Origin: Bacteroidales bacterium | GTDB lineage: Bacteria; Bacteroidota; Bacteroidia; Bacteroidales; UBA932 | Length of the DNA stretch: 5,520 bases | Reading direction: 5' to 3' | NCBI GenBank assembly: GCA_017614795.1 | Contig: JAGABD010000050.1 | Span: forward strand, 1 to 5,520 | Translations under genes and position numbers: made by a program | The notes under the pieces: model-generated | What the model was told of the DNA's origin: nothing | What the model saw: the letters and a program-made list of their open reading frames with translations, nothing else | The model's database searches: none | Shown: positions 1 through 5,235 of the stretch, in pieces | Layout: every line of letters begins with the position of its first letter | Numbering within the stretch: the first letter of the stretch is position 1

Positions 1-75
1 CGAACGGTCCGTCACATCCTCCATTGGCGCCAGCAGCAGCGGCCTTTCACCCAAATCCAGATTCCCTATCTTCAT
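1..75 (-). CDS. dusB: tRNA-dihydrouridine synthase, N-terminal fragment (runs off the left edge)
   Basis: Read on the minus strand from the ATG at 75-73, this frame stays open for 25 codons to the window edge. It begins MKIGNLDLGE and contains LLLAPMEDVTDRS. The APM-x-x-VTD segment is the FMN-binding first strand of the Dus TIM barrel, and its place about 15 residues from the start is normal for the family. Members use FMN and NADPH to reduce specific uridines of tRNA to dihydrouridine in the cytoplasm. Only the N-terminus is visible, so the subfamily is uncertain; DusB is the usual annotation for Bacteroidota copies with this start. The gene is divergent from the aminopeptidase gene, with a 38-bp spacer. 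A TAnnTTTG box lies 8 bases upstream of the ATG, so the transcript should have almost no leader. Confidence 0.88.
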   Translation of the reverse strand, partial: MKIGNLDLGERPLLLAPMEDVTDRS

Positions 76-83
76 TTCGGGAA

Positions 84-91
84 CAAAGATA
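84..91 (-). promoter_or_regulatory. -7 promoter box for the dihydrouridine synthase gene
   Basis: The minus strand reads TATCTTTG, a full match to the Bacteroidota -7 consensus TAnnTTTG. The expected start of transcription is a few bases downstream, near 78-80, against an ATG at 75, giving a leader of about 3-5 nt. I see no clear -33 TTTG element at the usual distance. The box is an exact inverted copy of the aminopeptidase box, 9 bp away. Confidence 0.65.
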
Positions 92-100
92 TAAAATCTT

Positions 101-108
101 TATCTTTG
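101..108 (+). promoter_or_regulatory. -7 promoter box for the aminopeptidase gene
   Basis: TATCTTTG matches the Bacteroidota -7 consensus TAnnTTTG exactly. Transcription should begin around 112-115, at or next to the ATG at 114, so the mRNA is predicted to be leaderless or nearly so. The region where a -33 TTTG would lie (75-81) holds only a degenerate TTTCG. The box is the mirror image of the divergent one at 84-91. Confidence 0.65.
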
Positions 109-113
109 CAGAT

Positions 114-1913
114 ATGGACAATGTCTTTGCAGACAGAATAGAAGCGCTTCGCACGATGATGCGGAGTCACGGATGGGACGCGGTGGTGCTCACCGGCGGC
201 GACCCTCACGGCAGCGAATATCCCGCGGAACGCTGGAAGCAGGTGGAATGGCTCACGGGCTTCACCGGCGAGGCCGGCGACGTGGTCGTAACCCTCGACC
301 ACGCGGGGCTCTGGACCGATACCCGCTACTTCATCCAGGCTGTGCGGCAGCTGGAAGGCACGGGCGTGGAACTTCACAAGATGCGTGTTCCGGAGCAGGT
401 TCCGATTCCCGAATGGATTGCGGGCAAGTTCGGCGGAGCGGCAGAGGTCTACATCGCCGTGGACGGTCTTTGCATCGGCGCGGCCGCGGTTTCCGAAATC
501 AAGGGAGGCCTCAACGCGCTCGGAACCGCCTGCCACGTGGTGAGCGTTCCGAACCTTCTGGACGCCCTCTGGCAGGACCGTCCTCAGATACCCCAGACGC
601 CGATATTCGAGGTCGATCCGGGCGAGGACCGCATAAGCAAGTTGGGTCGCTTGCGTGACCATCTGGCCGAAAAGGGCTGCGACTATATCCTGCTCGGAGC
701 CCTGGACGAAGTGGCCTGGACGCTGAATGTGCGGGCCTCCGACATAGAATACAATCCCCTTGTGATATCCTGGCTGCTGGTCGGGGCCGAAACCGCCGAC
801 TGGTTCGTGCTGAAAGAGCCCGTCGAAGACCCGCAGACCGAGGCGACCTTCGCAGCCCTGCGCGAAGACGGGGTGAACCTCCGCTATTACGAGGAGATAG
901 AAATCGCCCTTTCCGAACTCGACGGCAGCCTGCTTGCGGATTCGGGCGTGCTGAATTATCATCTATGCTCGCTCGCCGGCCCCGGACGCCTGGTGGACAG
1001 CCCGTCGCCGGTGGCTCTCTGGAAAGCGGTAAAGAATCCCGTCGAGATAGAGGGAGCCCGCAAGGCCCATTTGCTTGACGGTGTTGCGATGGAGAAGTTC
1101 CTCTGGTGGCTGGAGAAGTCGCTGGAGAACGACCGCACGGTGAGCGAATGGGACGCCTCTGCACAGCTCGGACGCTATCGCGAGGAAGCGGCGGATTATC
1201 TGGGCGACAGCTTTGAGACCATCTCGGCCTATGGCCCGGGCGCTGCGCTTCCGCATTACATCACGCCCCGTTCGGACGCTCCGGTGCTGGAGCCTCACGG
1301 CCTGTATCTCTGCGACAGCGGAGGTCAGTACAATAATTTGGGAACGACGGATATAACCCGCACCGTGCCTCTTGGCCCTTGCAGCGAACTGGAGGCCGAA
1401 GACTACACCCTGGTGCTGAAAGGCCATATCGCGCTGGCAAGGGCGGTCTTCCCCGAAGGCACCCCCGGCTGCCGCATCGACGCCCTGGCACGCGAGCCGC
1501 TTTGGGAATACAAGCGCAATTTCGGCCACGGCACGGGCCACGGAGTGGGAAGCTTTCTCGGCGTTCACGAAGGCCCGCAGGACATCCGCCAGAACCTCAA
1601 CGCCCAGCCCCTGATGGCGGGAATGATAGTGTCCGACGAACCGGGAATCTACCGCGAGGGAATGCACGGAGTGCGCCACGAGAACCTGCTTCTTTGCGTT
1701 CCGGCCGGCGAAAACGAGTTCGGACGCTGGCTGCGTTTCGAGCCGCTGACGCTATGCCATTACGACACGTCGATTCTCCGCACCGAGTTGCTGACGCCGG
1801 ACGAAATCGCCTGGCTGAACAGTTATAACGAATCGGTTTATCAGCAGTTGAAAGACCTTCTGCCGCCGGAAGTCGCCGAGTGGTTGCGCGGAAAAACGCT
1901 GGCGGCCAACTAG
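114..1913 (+). CDS. pepP: Xaa-Pro aminopeptidase (aminopeptidase P, M24 family, three-domain type)
   Basis: A cytoplasmic metallopeptidase of 599 residues, expected to remove the N-terminal residue of peptides with proline in second position. There is no signal peptide. Order: creatinase-type N domain (about 5-130, with GFTGEAG and LWTDTRYF), a second creatinase-like domain (about 150-310), the M24 pita-bread domain (about 315-530), and a C-terminal tail typical of the long aminopeptidases P. Predicted metal ligands are D401, D413, H476 (in HGTGHG), E509 (in DEPG) and E523 (in RHENL), with catalytic histidines H381 and H485. Length and domain order resemble human XPNPEP1 more than the shorter E. 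coli PepP. D401 and D413 are 12 apart, one more than the usual 11. The frame is open further upstream, but ATG 114 is chosen because it follows the -7 box and keeps the conserved RIEALR segment; starts at 156 or 159 would lose it. A hairpin terminator follows the stop. Confidence 0.95.
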   Translation: MDNVFADRIEALRTMMRSHGWDAVVLTGGDPHGSEYPAERWKQVEWLTGFTGEAGDVVVTLDHAGLWTDTRYFIQAVRQLEGTGVELHKMRVPEQVPIPEWIAGKFGGAAEVYIAVDGLCIGAAAVSEIKGGLNALGTACHVVSVPNLLDALWQDRPQIPQTPIFEVDPGEDRISKLGRLRDHLAEKGCDYILLGALDEVAWTLNVRASDIEYNPLVISWLLVGAETADWFVLKEPVEDPQTEATFAALREDGVNLRYYEEIEIALSELDGSLLADSGVLNYHLCSLAGPGRLVDSPSPVALWKAVKNPVEIEGARKAHLLDGVAMEKFLWWLEKSLENDRTVSEWDASAQLGRYREEAADYLGDSFETISAYGPGAALPHYITPRSDAPVLEPHGLYLCDSGGQYNNLGTTDITRTVPLGPCSELEAEDYTLVLKGHIALARAVFPEGTPGCRIDALAREPLWEYKRNFGHGTGHGVGSFLGVHEGPQDIRQNLNAQPLMAGMIVSDEPGIYREGMHGVRHENLLLCVPAGENEFGRWLRFEPLTLCHYDTSILRTELLTPDEIAWLNSYNESVYQQLKDLLPPEVAEWLRGKTLAAN

Positions 1914-1935
1914 TTGAAATACTGGCATTTAACGC

Positions 1936-1983
1936 ATTCCTTCTATCCGGTTTTTGGGGTAGAAGGAATTGTTTATTTTATTG
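1936..1983 (+). terminator. Intrinsic terminator after the aminopeptidase gene
   Basis: A perfect 10-bp inverted repeat (ATTCCTTCTA at 1936-1945, TAGAAGGAAT at 1960-1969) extends inward by two C-G pairs and one G-U pair, leaving an 8-base loop. A T-rich tract (1969-1983) follows on the plus strand. It starts 23 bases after the aminopeptidase stop. The convergent lpxK ends at 1988, so its transcript also reads through this hairpin; there is no T-run on that side, so bidirectional function is uncertain. Confidence 0.85.
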
Positions 1984-1987
1984 TAAA

Positions 1988-3013
1988 TCAGTCGATTAGC
2001 CGCCAGAGCGACCTCTGAAAGAACTCGCGTTCTTCAAGCGAAAGGAACTCAGCGCGGATGGGGAATTCGAGGAGGCGGGAGCGCAGGTCGGCGGGGAAGT
2101 CGCGGCAGTCGCGGATGCGCTGTGCGTCCTTCTCGGTGGTCGCTACGATGGCGTCGGGGTGCCTGCGGGCCGCTTCAGCTATGCCCGCGATGTCGTCGGA
2201 GGTATACGCGTGATGGTCCGGGAAGCGCAGATGCTCCACAATTCGTCCGCTTTCGTTCAGATACTTTACCAGCGGGGCGTCTCCCGCGATGCCCGTGAAC
2301 AGGACGATTTCTTTTCCCTCGGGCGCCGGTTCCTTGCCATCAGGGAAGACGGCCTTCGGCTCGTCATAGGCGATGTGCGTAAACAGGACCGGCAGTTCTT
2401 TCCCGGAGCTCTTCGGCAGATATGAACGTACCCTGGATGCGAAGGCCTCGCGCTCTTGCGCGGCGAGGTCGGAGGGGCATTTGGTGATGATGACGATGTC
2501 GGCGTCCGCAAGCCTTTCGGGGAGGTCGCGAAGACGTCCGAAGGGCAGCAGCAGGTCTTTCCAGACGGGGCGGTTGCAGTCCACCAGCACTATGTTTAGG
2601 CTGGCGTGAAGCCTGTTGTACTGGAAGGCGTCGTCGAGGACGATGATGGCAGGAGATTGCCGATCAGGGCCGGCAAAGACGAGTTTTTTGCATCCTTCAA
2701 TGCGGTCCTTGTCCACCGCGACAGTGACCGAAGGGAACTTGCGCTTGATCTGAAGGGGTTCGTCGCCGGCGAACTCCGCCGAGGAATCCACCTCCACATA
2801 CTGGAAGCCCTTGCTTTTCCTTTTATATCCGCGCGAAAGCACGGCGGCGGAAATGCCGCGCGCACCGAGCAAACGCAGAATCAGTTCTACGTGCGGAGTT
2901 TTTCCGGTGCCGCCCACGGTTACGTTACCCACGCATACCGTAGGGACTTCCGCGCCAGGAGCATTTTGCCACTTCCTCGCGCGGTGACGGAGTATGGCTT
3001 TGTATATCAGCAA
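1988..3013 (-). CDS. lpxK: Tetraacyldisaccharide 4'-kinase (lipid A 4'-kinase)
   Basis: LpxK transfers phosphate from ATP to the 4' position of the lipid A disaccharide at the inner face of the inner membrane. The 341-residue frame has a Walker A loop (GGTGKT, 34-39), SRGYKRK (60-66), GDEP (83-86), LDDAFQ (126-131; commonly LDDGFQH in the family, so Y132 replaces the usual histidine), VWKDLLLPFGRLRD (150-163), ITKCP (176-180), FPDHHAY (264-270) and TTEKDAQRI (292-300). The frame contains no methionine codon. The best start is TTG at 3013-3011, one base after the frr stop; CTG at the next codon is possible. No Shine-Dalgarno sequence lies at a useful distance (AAGGAG is 22 bases upstream), so translation probably depends on re-initiation after frr. 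Only about 28 residues precede the GN of the P-loop region, and they lack the hydrophobic anchor common in the family. It is the last gene of the pyrH-frr-lpxK cluster. Confidence 0.93.
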   Translation of the reverse strand: MLIYKAILRHRARKWQNAPGAEVPTVCVGNVTVGGTGKTPHVELILRLLGARGISAAVLSRGYKRKSKGFQYVEVDSSAEFAGDEPLQIKRKFPSVTVAVDKDRIEGCKKLVFAGPDRQSPAIIVLDDAFQYNRLHASLNIVLVDCNRPVWKDLLLPFGRLRDLPERLADADIVIITKCPSDLAAQEREAFASRVRSYLPKSSGKELPVLFTHIAYDEPKAVFPDGKEPAPEGKEIVLFTGIAGDAPLVKYLNESGRIVEHLRFPDHHAYTSDDIAGIAEAARRHPDAIVATTEKDAQRIRDCRDFPADLRSRLLEFPIRAEFLSLEEREFFQRSLWRLID

Positions 3014-3014
3014 A

Positions 3015-3584
3015 TTAAACCGTGAGAATTTCCTTCTCCTTGGCGGCCACGAGTTCGTCGACCGACTTCACGTTCTTGTCGGTGATCTTCTGCACTTCGC
3101 CTTCGCCTTCCTTCTCGGTGTCCTCGCTCATACCCTCGTTTTTCTGGGCTTTCTTGAGCAGTTCGATTGCGTCGCGGCGGGCGTTGCGGATGACTATCTT
3201 GGCGTTCTCGCCGGCTTCCTTGGCCTTCTTCACGAGATCGCGGCGGCGCTCCTCGGTGAGGGCGGGCACGGTGCAGCGGATTATCTCTCCGTTGTTGGAA
3301 GGGGTGAGGCCGATGTTGGCGTCGAGGATGGCTTTTTCTATCTGGGGAATGAGGCTCTTGTCCCAAGGCTGGATGGCCAGTGTCTTGGCGTCGGGGGCGG
3401 TGATGGACGACATCTGCGCAAGCGGGGTGGGCGCTCCGTAGTAATTGACTATCACTGTATTGAACACCGAAGGATTGGCCTTGCCGAGGCGGTAGTTCTT
3501 GAGATCCTCTTCGAGGTAGAGAACGGCTTCCTGCATCTTCTCGTCTGCGCCGTTCAGAATTTCTTTCGCTCTGTCTGTTAACAT
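3015..3584 (-). CDS. frr: Ribosome recycling factor
   Basis: RRF acts with EF-G in the cytoplasm to split post-termination ribosomes. The 189-residue product is normal in length. Helical domain I is formed by about residues 1-29 and 105-189, and beta domain II by about 30-104. Family landmarks are RLGKANPS (32-39), VNYYGAPTPL (46-55), IQPWDK (71-76), LTPSNNGE (93-100), VPALTEERRR (106-115) and IRNARRDA (132-139). The start is ATG 3584-3582; the upstream bases are A/T-rich without a Shine-Dalgarno sequence, as usual in Bacteroidota. The gene lies 55 bp downstream of pyrH, a very common pairing, with no promoter box seen between them, so co-transcription is likely. A REP-like hairpin occupies that gap. 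The TAA stop is one base before the predicted lpxK start. Confidence 0.97.
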   Translation of the reverse strand: MLTDRAKEILNGADEKMQEAVLYLEEDLKNYRLGKANPSVFNTVIVNYYGAPTPLAQMSSITAPDAKTLAIQPWDKSLIPQIEKAILDANIGLTPSNNGEIIRCTVPALTEERRRDLVKKAKEAGENAKIVIRNARRDAIELLKKAQKNEGMSEDTEKEGEGEVQKITDKNVKSVDELVAAKEKEILTV

Positions 3585-3609
3585 ATAATGTAGTTATTGT
3601 TTCTGTGAG

Positions 3610-3631
3610 ATTGCCGGTCGCCGCCGGCAAT
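3610..3631. repeat. REP-like palindrome in the pyrH-frr gap
   Basis: ATTGCCGG (3610-3617) and CCGGCAAT (3624-3631) form a perfect 8-bp inverted repeat with a 6-base loop. Neither side carries a T-run, so it is not a typical intrinsic terminator, and it lies inside an apparent operon. The make-up (GC-rich palindrome followed by TGACGGG) resembles short dispersed intergenic repeats found in many bacteria. One copy in one window cannot prove that it is repeated. It could also protect mRNA ends or mark a processing site. Confidence 0.6.
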
Positions 3632-3639
3632 GACGGGTG

Positions 3640-4344
3640 CTAGGCGTGAACCAATGTGCCGATCTTCTCGCCCTTGAGCACGCGAAGCAGCGCGCCGGGC
3701 TCGTTGATGTCGAACACCACAAGGGGGATGGGGCCCTGCTCGCAAAGCGCGAAGGCGGTCTGGTCCATAACCTTCAGATGGTTCACGAGGCACTCGTGGA
3801 AGGTGAGTTCGTCGTACTTGCGGGCGTCGGGATCCTTCTCGGGGTCGGCGGTGTAGACGCCGTCCACGCGGGTGCCCTTCAGGAGTGCGTCCGCTCCGGT
3901 TTCAAGAGCGCGGAGGGCTGCTCCCGAGTCGGTGCTGAAGAAAGGATTGCCGGTGCCTCCTGCGATGAGGGCCACTCCGCCTTCGGACAGCACCTTCACC
4001 GCGGATTCGCGTACGTAACCCTTGGCTATGGGCTCCATCGGGGTGGCGGTGAACACTTCGGCCGCGACGCCTTCGCTGCGAAGGGCGGATGCCAGCGCGA
4101 GGGAATTGATGACGGTGGCGAGCATTCCCATACGGTCACCCGTAACCCTGTCGTAGCCCTTGCCCAGACCCTGTATGCCGCGGAAGATGTTTCCTCCGCC
4201 GTTCACTATTGCAATCTGGTAGCCTGCCTTGACGGCTGCCGCGATCTCTTTTGCAAATTTCTTGAGGCTTTCCTCGTCGATGCCTTTTCCTGCGGGGCCT
4301 CCGAGGCTTTCGCCGCTAAGTTTCAACAGAACTCTCTTATACAT
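3640..4344 (-). CDS. pyrH: UMP kinase
   Basis: PyrH phosphorylates UMP to UDP with ATP in the cytoplasm, feeding UTP and CTP synthesis; the bacterial enzyme is a hexamer of the amino-acid-kinase fold. The 234-residue product begins MYKRVLLKLSGESL and shows VNGGGNIFRG (47-56), GDRMGMLATVIN (69-80), GGTGNPFFSTD (129-139), the nucleotide-binding segment KGTRVDGVYTADP (156-168) and MDQTA (193-197). The length is usual. The start at 4344 is the first ATG downstream of the -7 box and puts KLSGE at residues 8-12, as in the family. A TATATTTG box at 4384-4377 predicts a leader of roughly 28 nt. It heads the cluster pyrH-frr-lpxK and is divergent from sdhC. Confidence 0.97.
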   Translation of the reverse strand: MYKRVLLKLSGESLGGPAGKGIDEESLKKFAKEIAAAVKAGYQIAIVNGGGNIFRGIQGLGKGYDRVTGDRMGMLATVINSLALASALRSEGVAAEVFTATPMEPIAKGYVRESAVKVLSEGGVALIAGGTGNPFFSTDSGAALRALETGADALLKGTRVDGVYTADPEKDPDARKYDELTFHECLVNHLKVMDQTAFALCEQGPIPLVVFDINEPGALLRVLKGEKIGTLVHA

Positions 4345-4376
4345 AAATCGTGGTTTGAATCTCGTTCAACAGTCCA

Positions 4377-4384
4377 CAAATATA
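4377..4384 (-). promoter_or_regulatory. -7 promoter box for the pyrH-frr-lpxK cluster
   Basis: The minus strand reads TATATTTG, a full match to TAnnTTTG, 32 bases upstream of the pyrH ATG. With a 19-base spacer the -33 position holds TCTG (4407-4404), three of four bases of the TTTG consensus. It is an exact inverted copy of the sdhC box, 11 bp away. Confidence 0.68.
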
Positions 4385-4395
4385 CAAATTATCGC

Positions 4396-4403
4396 TATAT
4401 TTG
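4396..4403 (+). promoter_or_regulatory. -7 promoter box for sdhC
   Basis: TATATTTG matches TAnnTTTG exactly and lies 20 bases upstream of the sdhC ATG, predicting a leader of about 16 nt. No good -33 TTTG is seen at the usual spacing. Its position between the long upstream open frame and the ATG at 4424 supports that ATG as the true start. Confidence 0.68.
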
Positions 4404-4423
4404 CAGAGCAAACAGTTAAAGAG

Positions 4424-5152
4424 ATGTTCATTTTTACTTCATCAATCGGCAAAAAATTCATCCAGGCCGTCAGCGGTGCCTTCCTCGTGATTTTCCTCCT
4501 GCTTCACGGCACCATCAATTTCTTTTCGGTAATAGACAGCTTTTTAGGTAAATACGGCGCTGTAGCGGCGGACGAAAGCCTTTTCTCCGCGGGTGACGGA
4601 CTGTTCAAACTCGGGTGCGACTTCATGTCTACTCCGTTCATCAGCATAATGGTTCCCGTGCTGGCCCTCGGCCTTTTCGTGCACGTGGCATACGGCTGCT
4701 GGCTCACCGCCCAGAACATCATCGCCCGTGGCGGAATCAAGCGTTACGAGGTGTCCAGCCGCGCCGCGGCGGATTCCTGGAGCGCCCGCAATATGTTCAT
4801 CCTCGGAATCGTCATCCTGGGCATCATTTTCTTCCATCTCACCCACTTCTGGGCCAAGATGCAGCTGCCCGAGATGTTCGGAATCGGAGCCTTCGAGAAC
4901 AACCCCTACCTGCTGCTGAACTTCACCTTCGGAAAGTGGTGGGTGCTGGTCATCTACCTCATCTGGTTCACGGCTGTTTTTCTCCATCTCACTCACGGCT
5001 TCTGGAGCATGTTCCAGACCATCGGCTGGGACGGCCAGACCTGGTTCAAGCGCCTCAAGGTCATCGGCATAATCGTCGCCACGATAGTGCTTCTGCTCTT
5101 CGTCGCAACGGCGGTGAACGCATTCATCCAGGCAAATTTCATTTGCGCTTAG
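4424..5152 (+). CDS. sdhC: Succinate dehydrogenase / fumarate reductase cytochrome b subunit
   Basis: A 242-residue membrane protein that should anchor the flavoprotein and iron-sulfur subunits and pass electrons between them and quinone. Five hydrophobic helices are visible (about 13-35, 71-95, 122-143, 171-195 and 210-234), the plan of the dihaem type B anchors of Wolinella FrdC and Bacillus SdhC. Candidate haem b ligands are H28 (helix 1), H87 (helix 2), H138 or H141 (helix 3, FFHLTHFW) and H188 or H191 (helix 4, LHLTHGFW). The frame is open back to 4229, but that part overlaps pyrH on the other strand and lies upstream of the promoter; ATG 4424 gives the expected N-terminus (MFIFTSSIGKKFIQAVSG). 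In many Bacteroidota sdhC is followed directly by sdhA and sdhB. Here the next gene is rplM with its own promoter, so the catalytic subunits must be encoded elsewhere if the complex exists. Confidence 0.93.
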   Translation: MFIFTSSIGKKFIQAVSGAFLVIFLLLHGTINFFSVIDSFLGKYGAVAADESLFSAGDGLFKLGCDFMSTPFISIMVPVLALGLFVHVAYGCWLTAQNIIARGGIKRYEVSSRAAADSWSARNMFILGIVILGIIFFHLTHFWAKMQLPEMFGIGAFENNPYLLLNFTFGKWWVLVIYLIWFTAVFLHLTHGFWSMFQTIGWDGQTWFKRLKVIGIIVATIVLLLFVATAVNAFIQANFICA

Positions 5153-5161
5153 AAATTTCTT

Positions 5162-5192
5162 TTTGAAAATATAAGATAATTGACTATCTTTG
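5162..5192 (+). promoter_or_regulatory. rplM promoter (-33 TTTG and -7 TATCTTTG)
   Basis: TTTG at 5162-5165 and TATCTTTG at 5185-5192 are separated by 19 bp, the full two-part Bacteroidota vegetative promoter and the best in the window. Transcription should start near 5196-5199, inside the 5' arm of the following hairpin, giving a leader of about 38-40 nt. The -33 element is only 9 bases after the sdhC stop. Confidence 0.82.
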
Positions 5193-5193
5193 C

Positions 5194-5224
5194 GGCCCCT
5201 ATTTATTTAGGGGCCTAATTTTTT
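5194..5224 (+). terminator. Hairpin plus T-run between sdhC and rplM (terminator or L13 leader)
   Basis: GGCCCCTA (5194-5201) and TAGGGGCC (5208-5215) form a perfect 8-bp stem with a TTTATT loop. TAA and then six T follow (5219-5224). This is a standard intrinsic terminator for sdhC transcripts, 41 bases after its stop. It also sits on or just after the predicted rplM transcription start, so it could act as a 5' hairpin or an attenuator in the rplM mRNA. The sequence alone does not decide between these roles. Confidence 0.75.
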
Positions 5225-5235
5225 GTTAAAGTTTT

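Noticed and set aside
24..113. Upstream extension of the aminopeptidase to a TTG at 24
   Set aside because: The added 30 residues overlap the start of dusB on the other strand, lie upstream of the -7 box, and do not look like the family N-terminus.
103..133. Direct repeat TCTTTGCAGA at 103-112 and 124-133
   Set aside because: The second copy is within codons 4-7 of the aminopeptidase and does not match TAnnTTTG (it reads TGTCTTTG). A 10-base match at this distance may be chance.
72..1679. Two long minus-strand open frames (72-962 and 963-1679) covering most of the aminopeptidase gene
   Set aside because: They are antisense to a gene with complete family motifs and catalytic residues. Their products show no recognisable motif, and long antisense frames are common in GC-rich coding DNA.
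1936..1970. The 1936-1969 hairpin as a true terminator for lpxK as well
   Set aside because: On the minus strand the stem is followed by a mixed sequence without a T-run, so I support only the plus-strand direction.
2994..3581. Plus-strand open frame of 195 codons opposite frr, and a similar one of 260 codons opposite pyrH (3637-4419)
   Set aside because: Both are mirror images of highly conserved genes, have no family motif, and lack a promoter box of their own.
4229..4423. Upstream extension of sdhC to 4229
   Set aside because: It lies inside pyrH on the opposite strand and upstream of the sdhC promoter; homologous sequence begins at the ATG at 4424.
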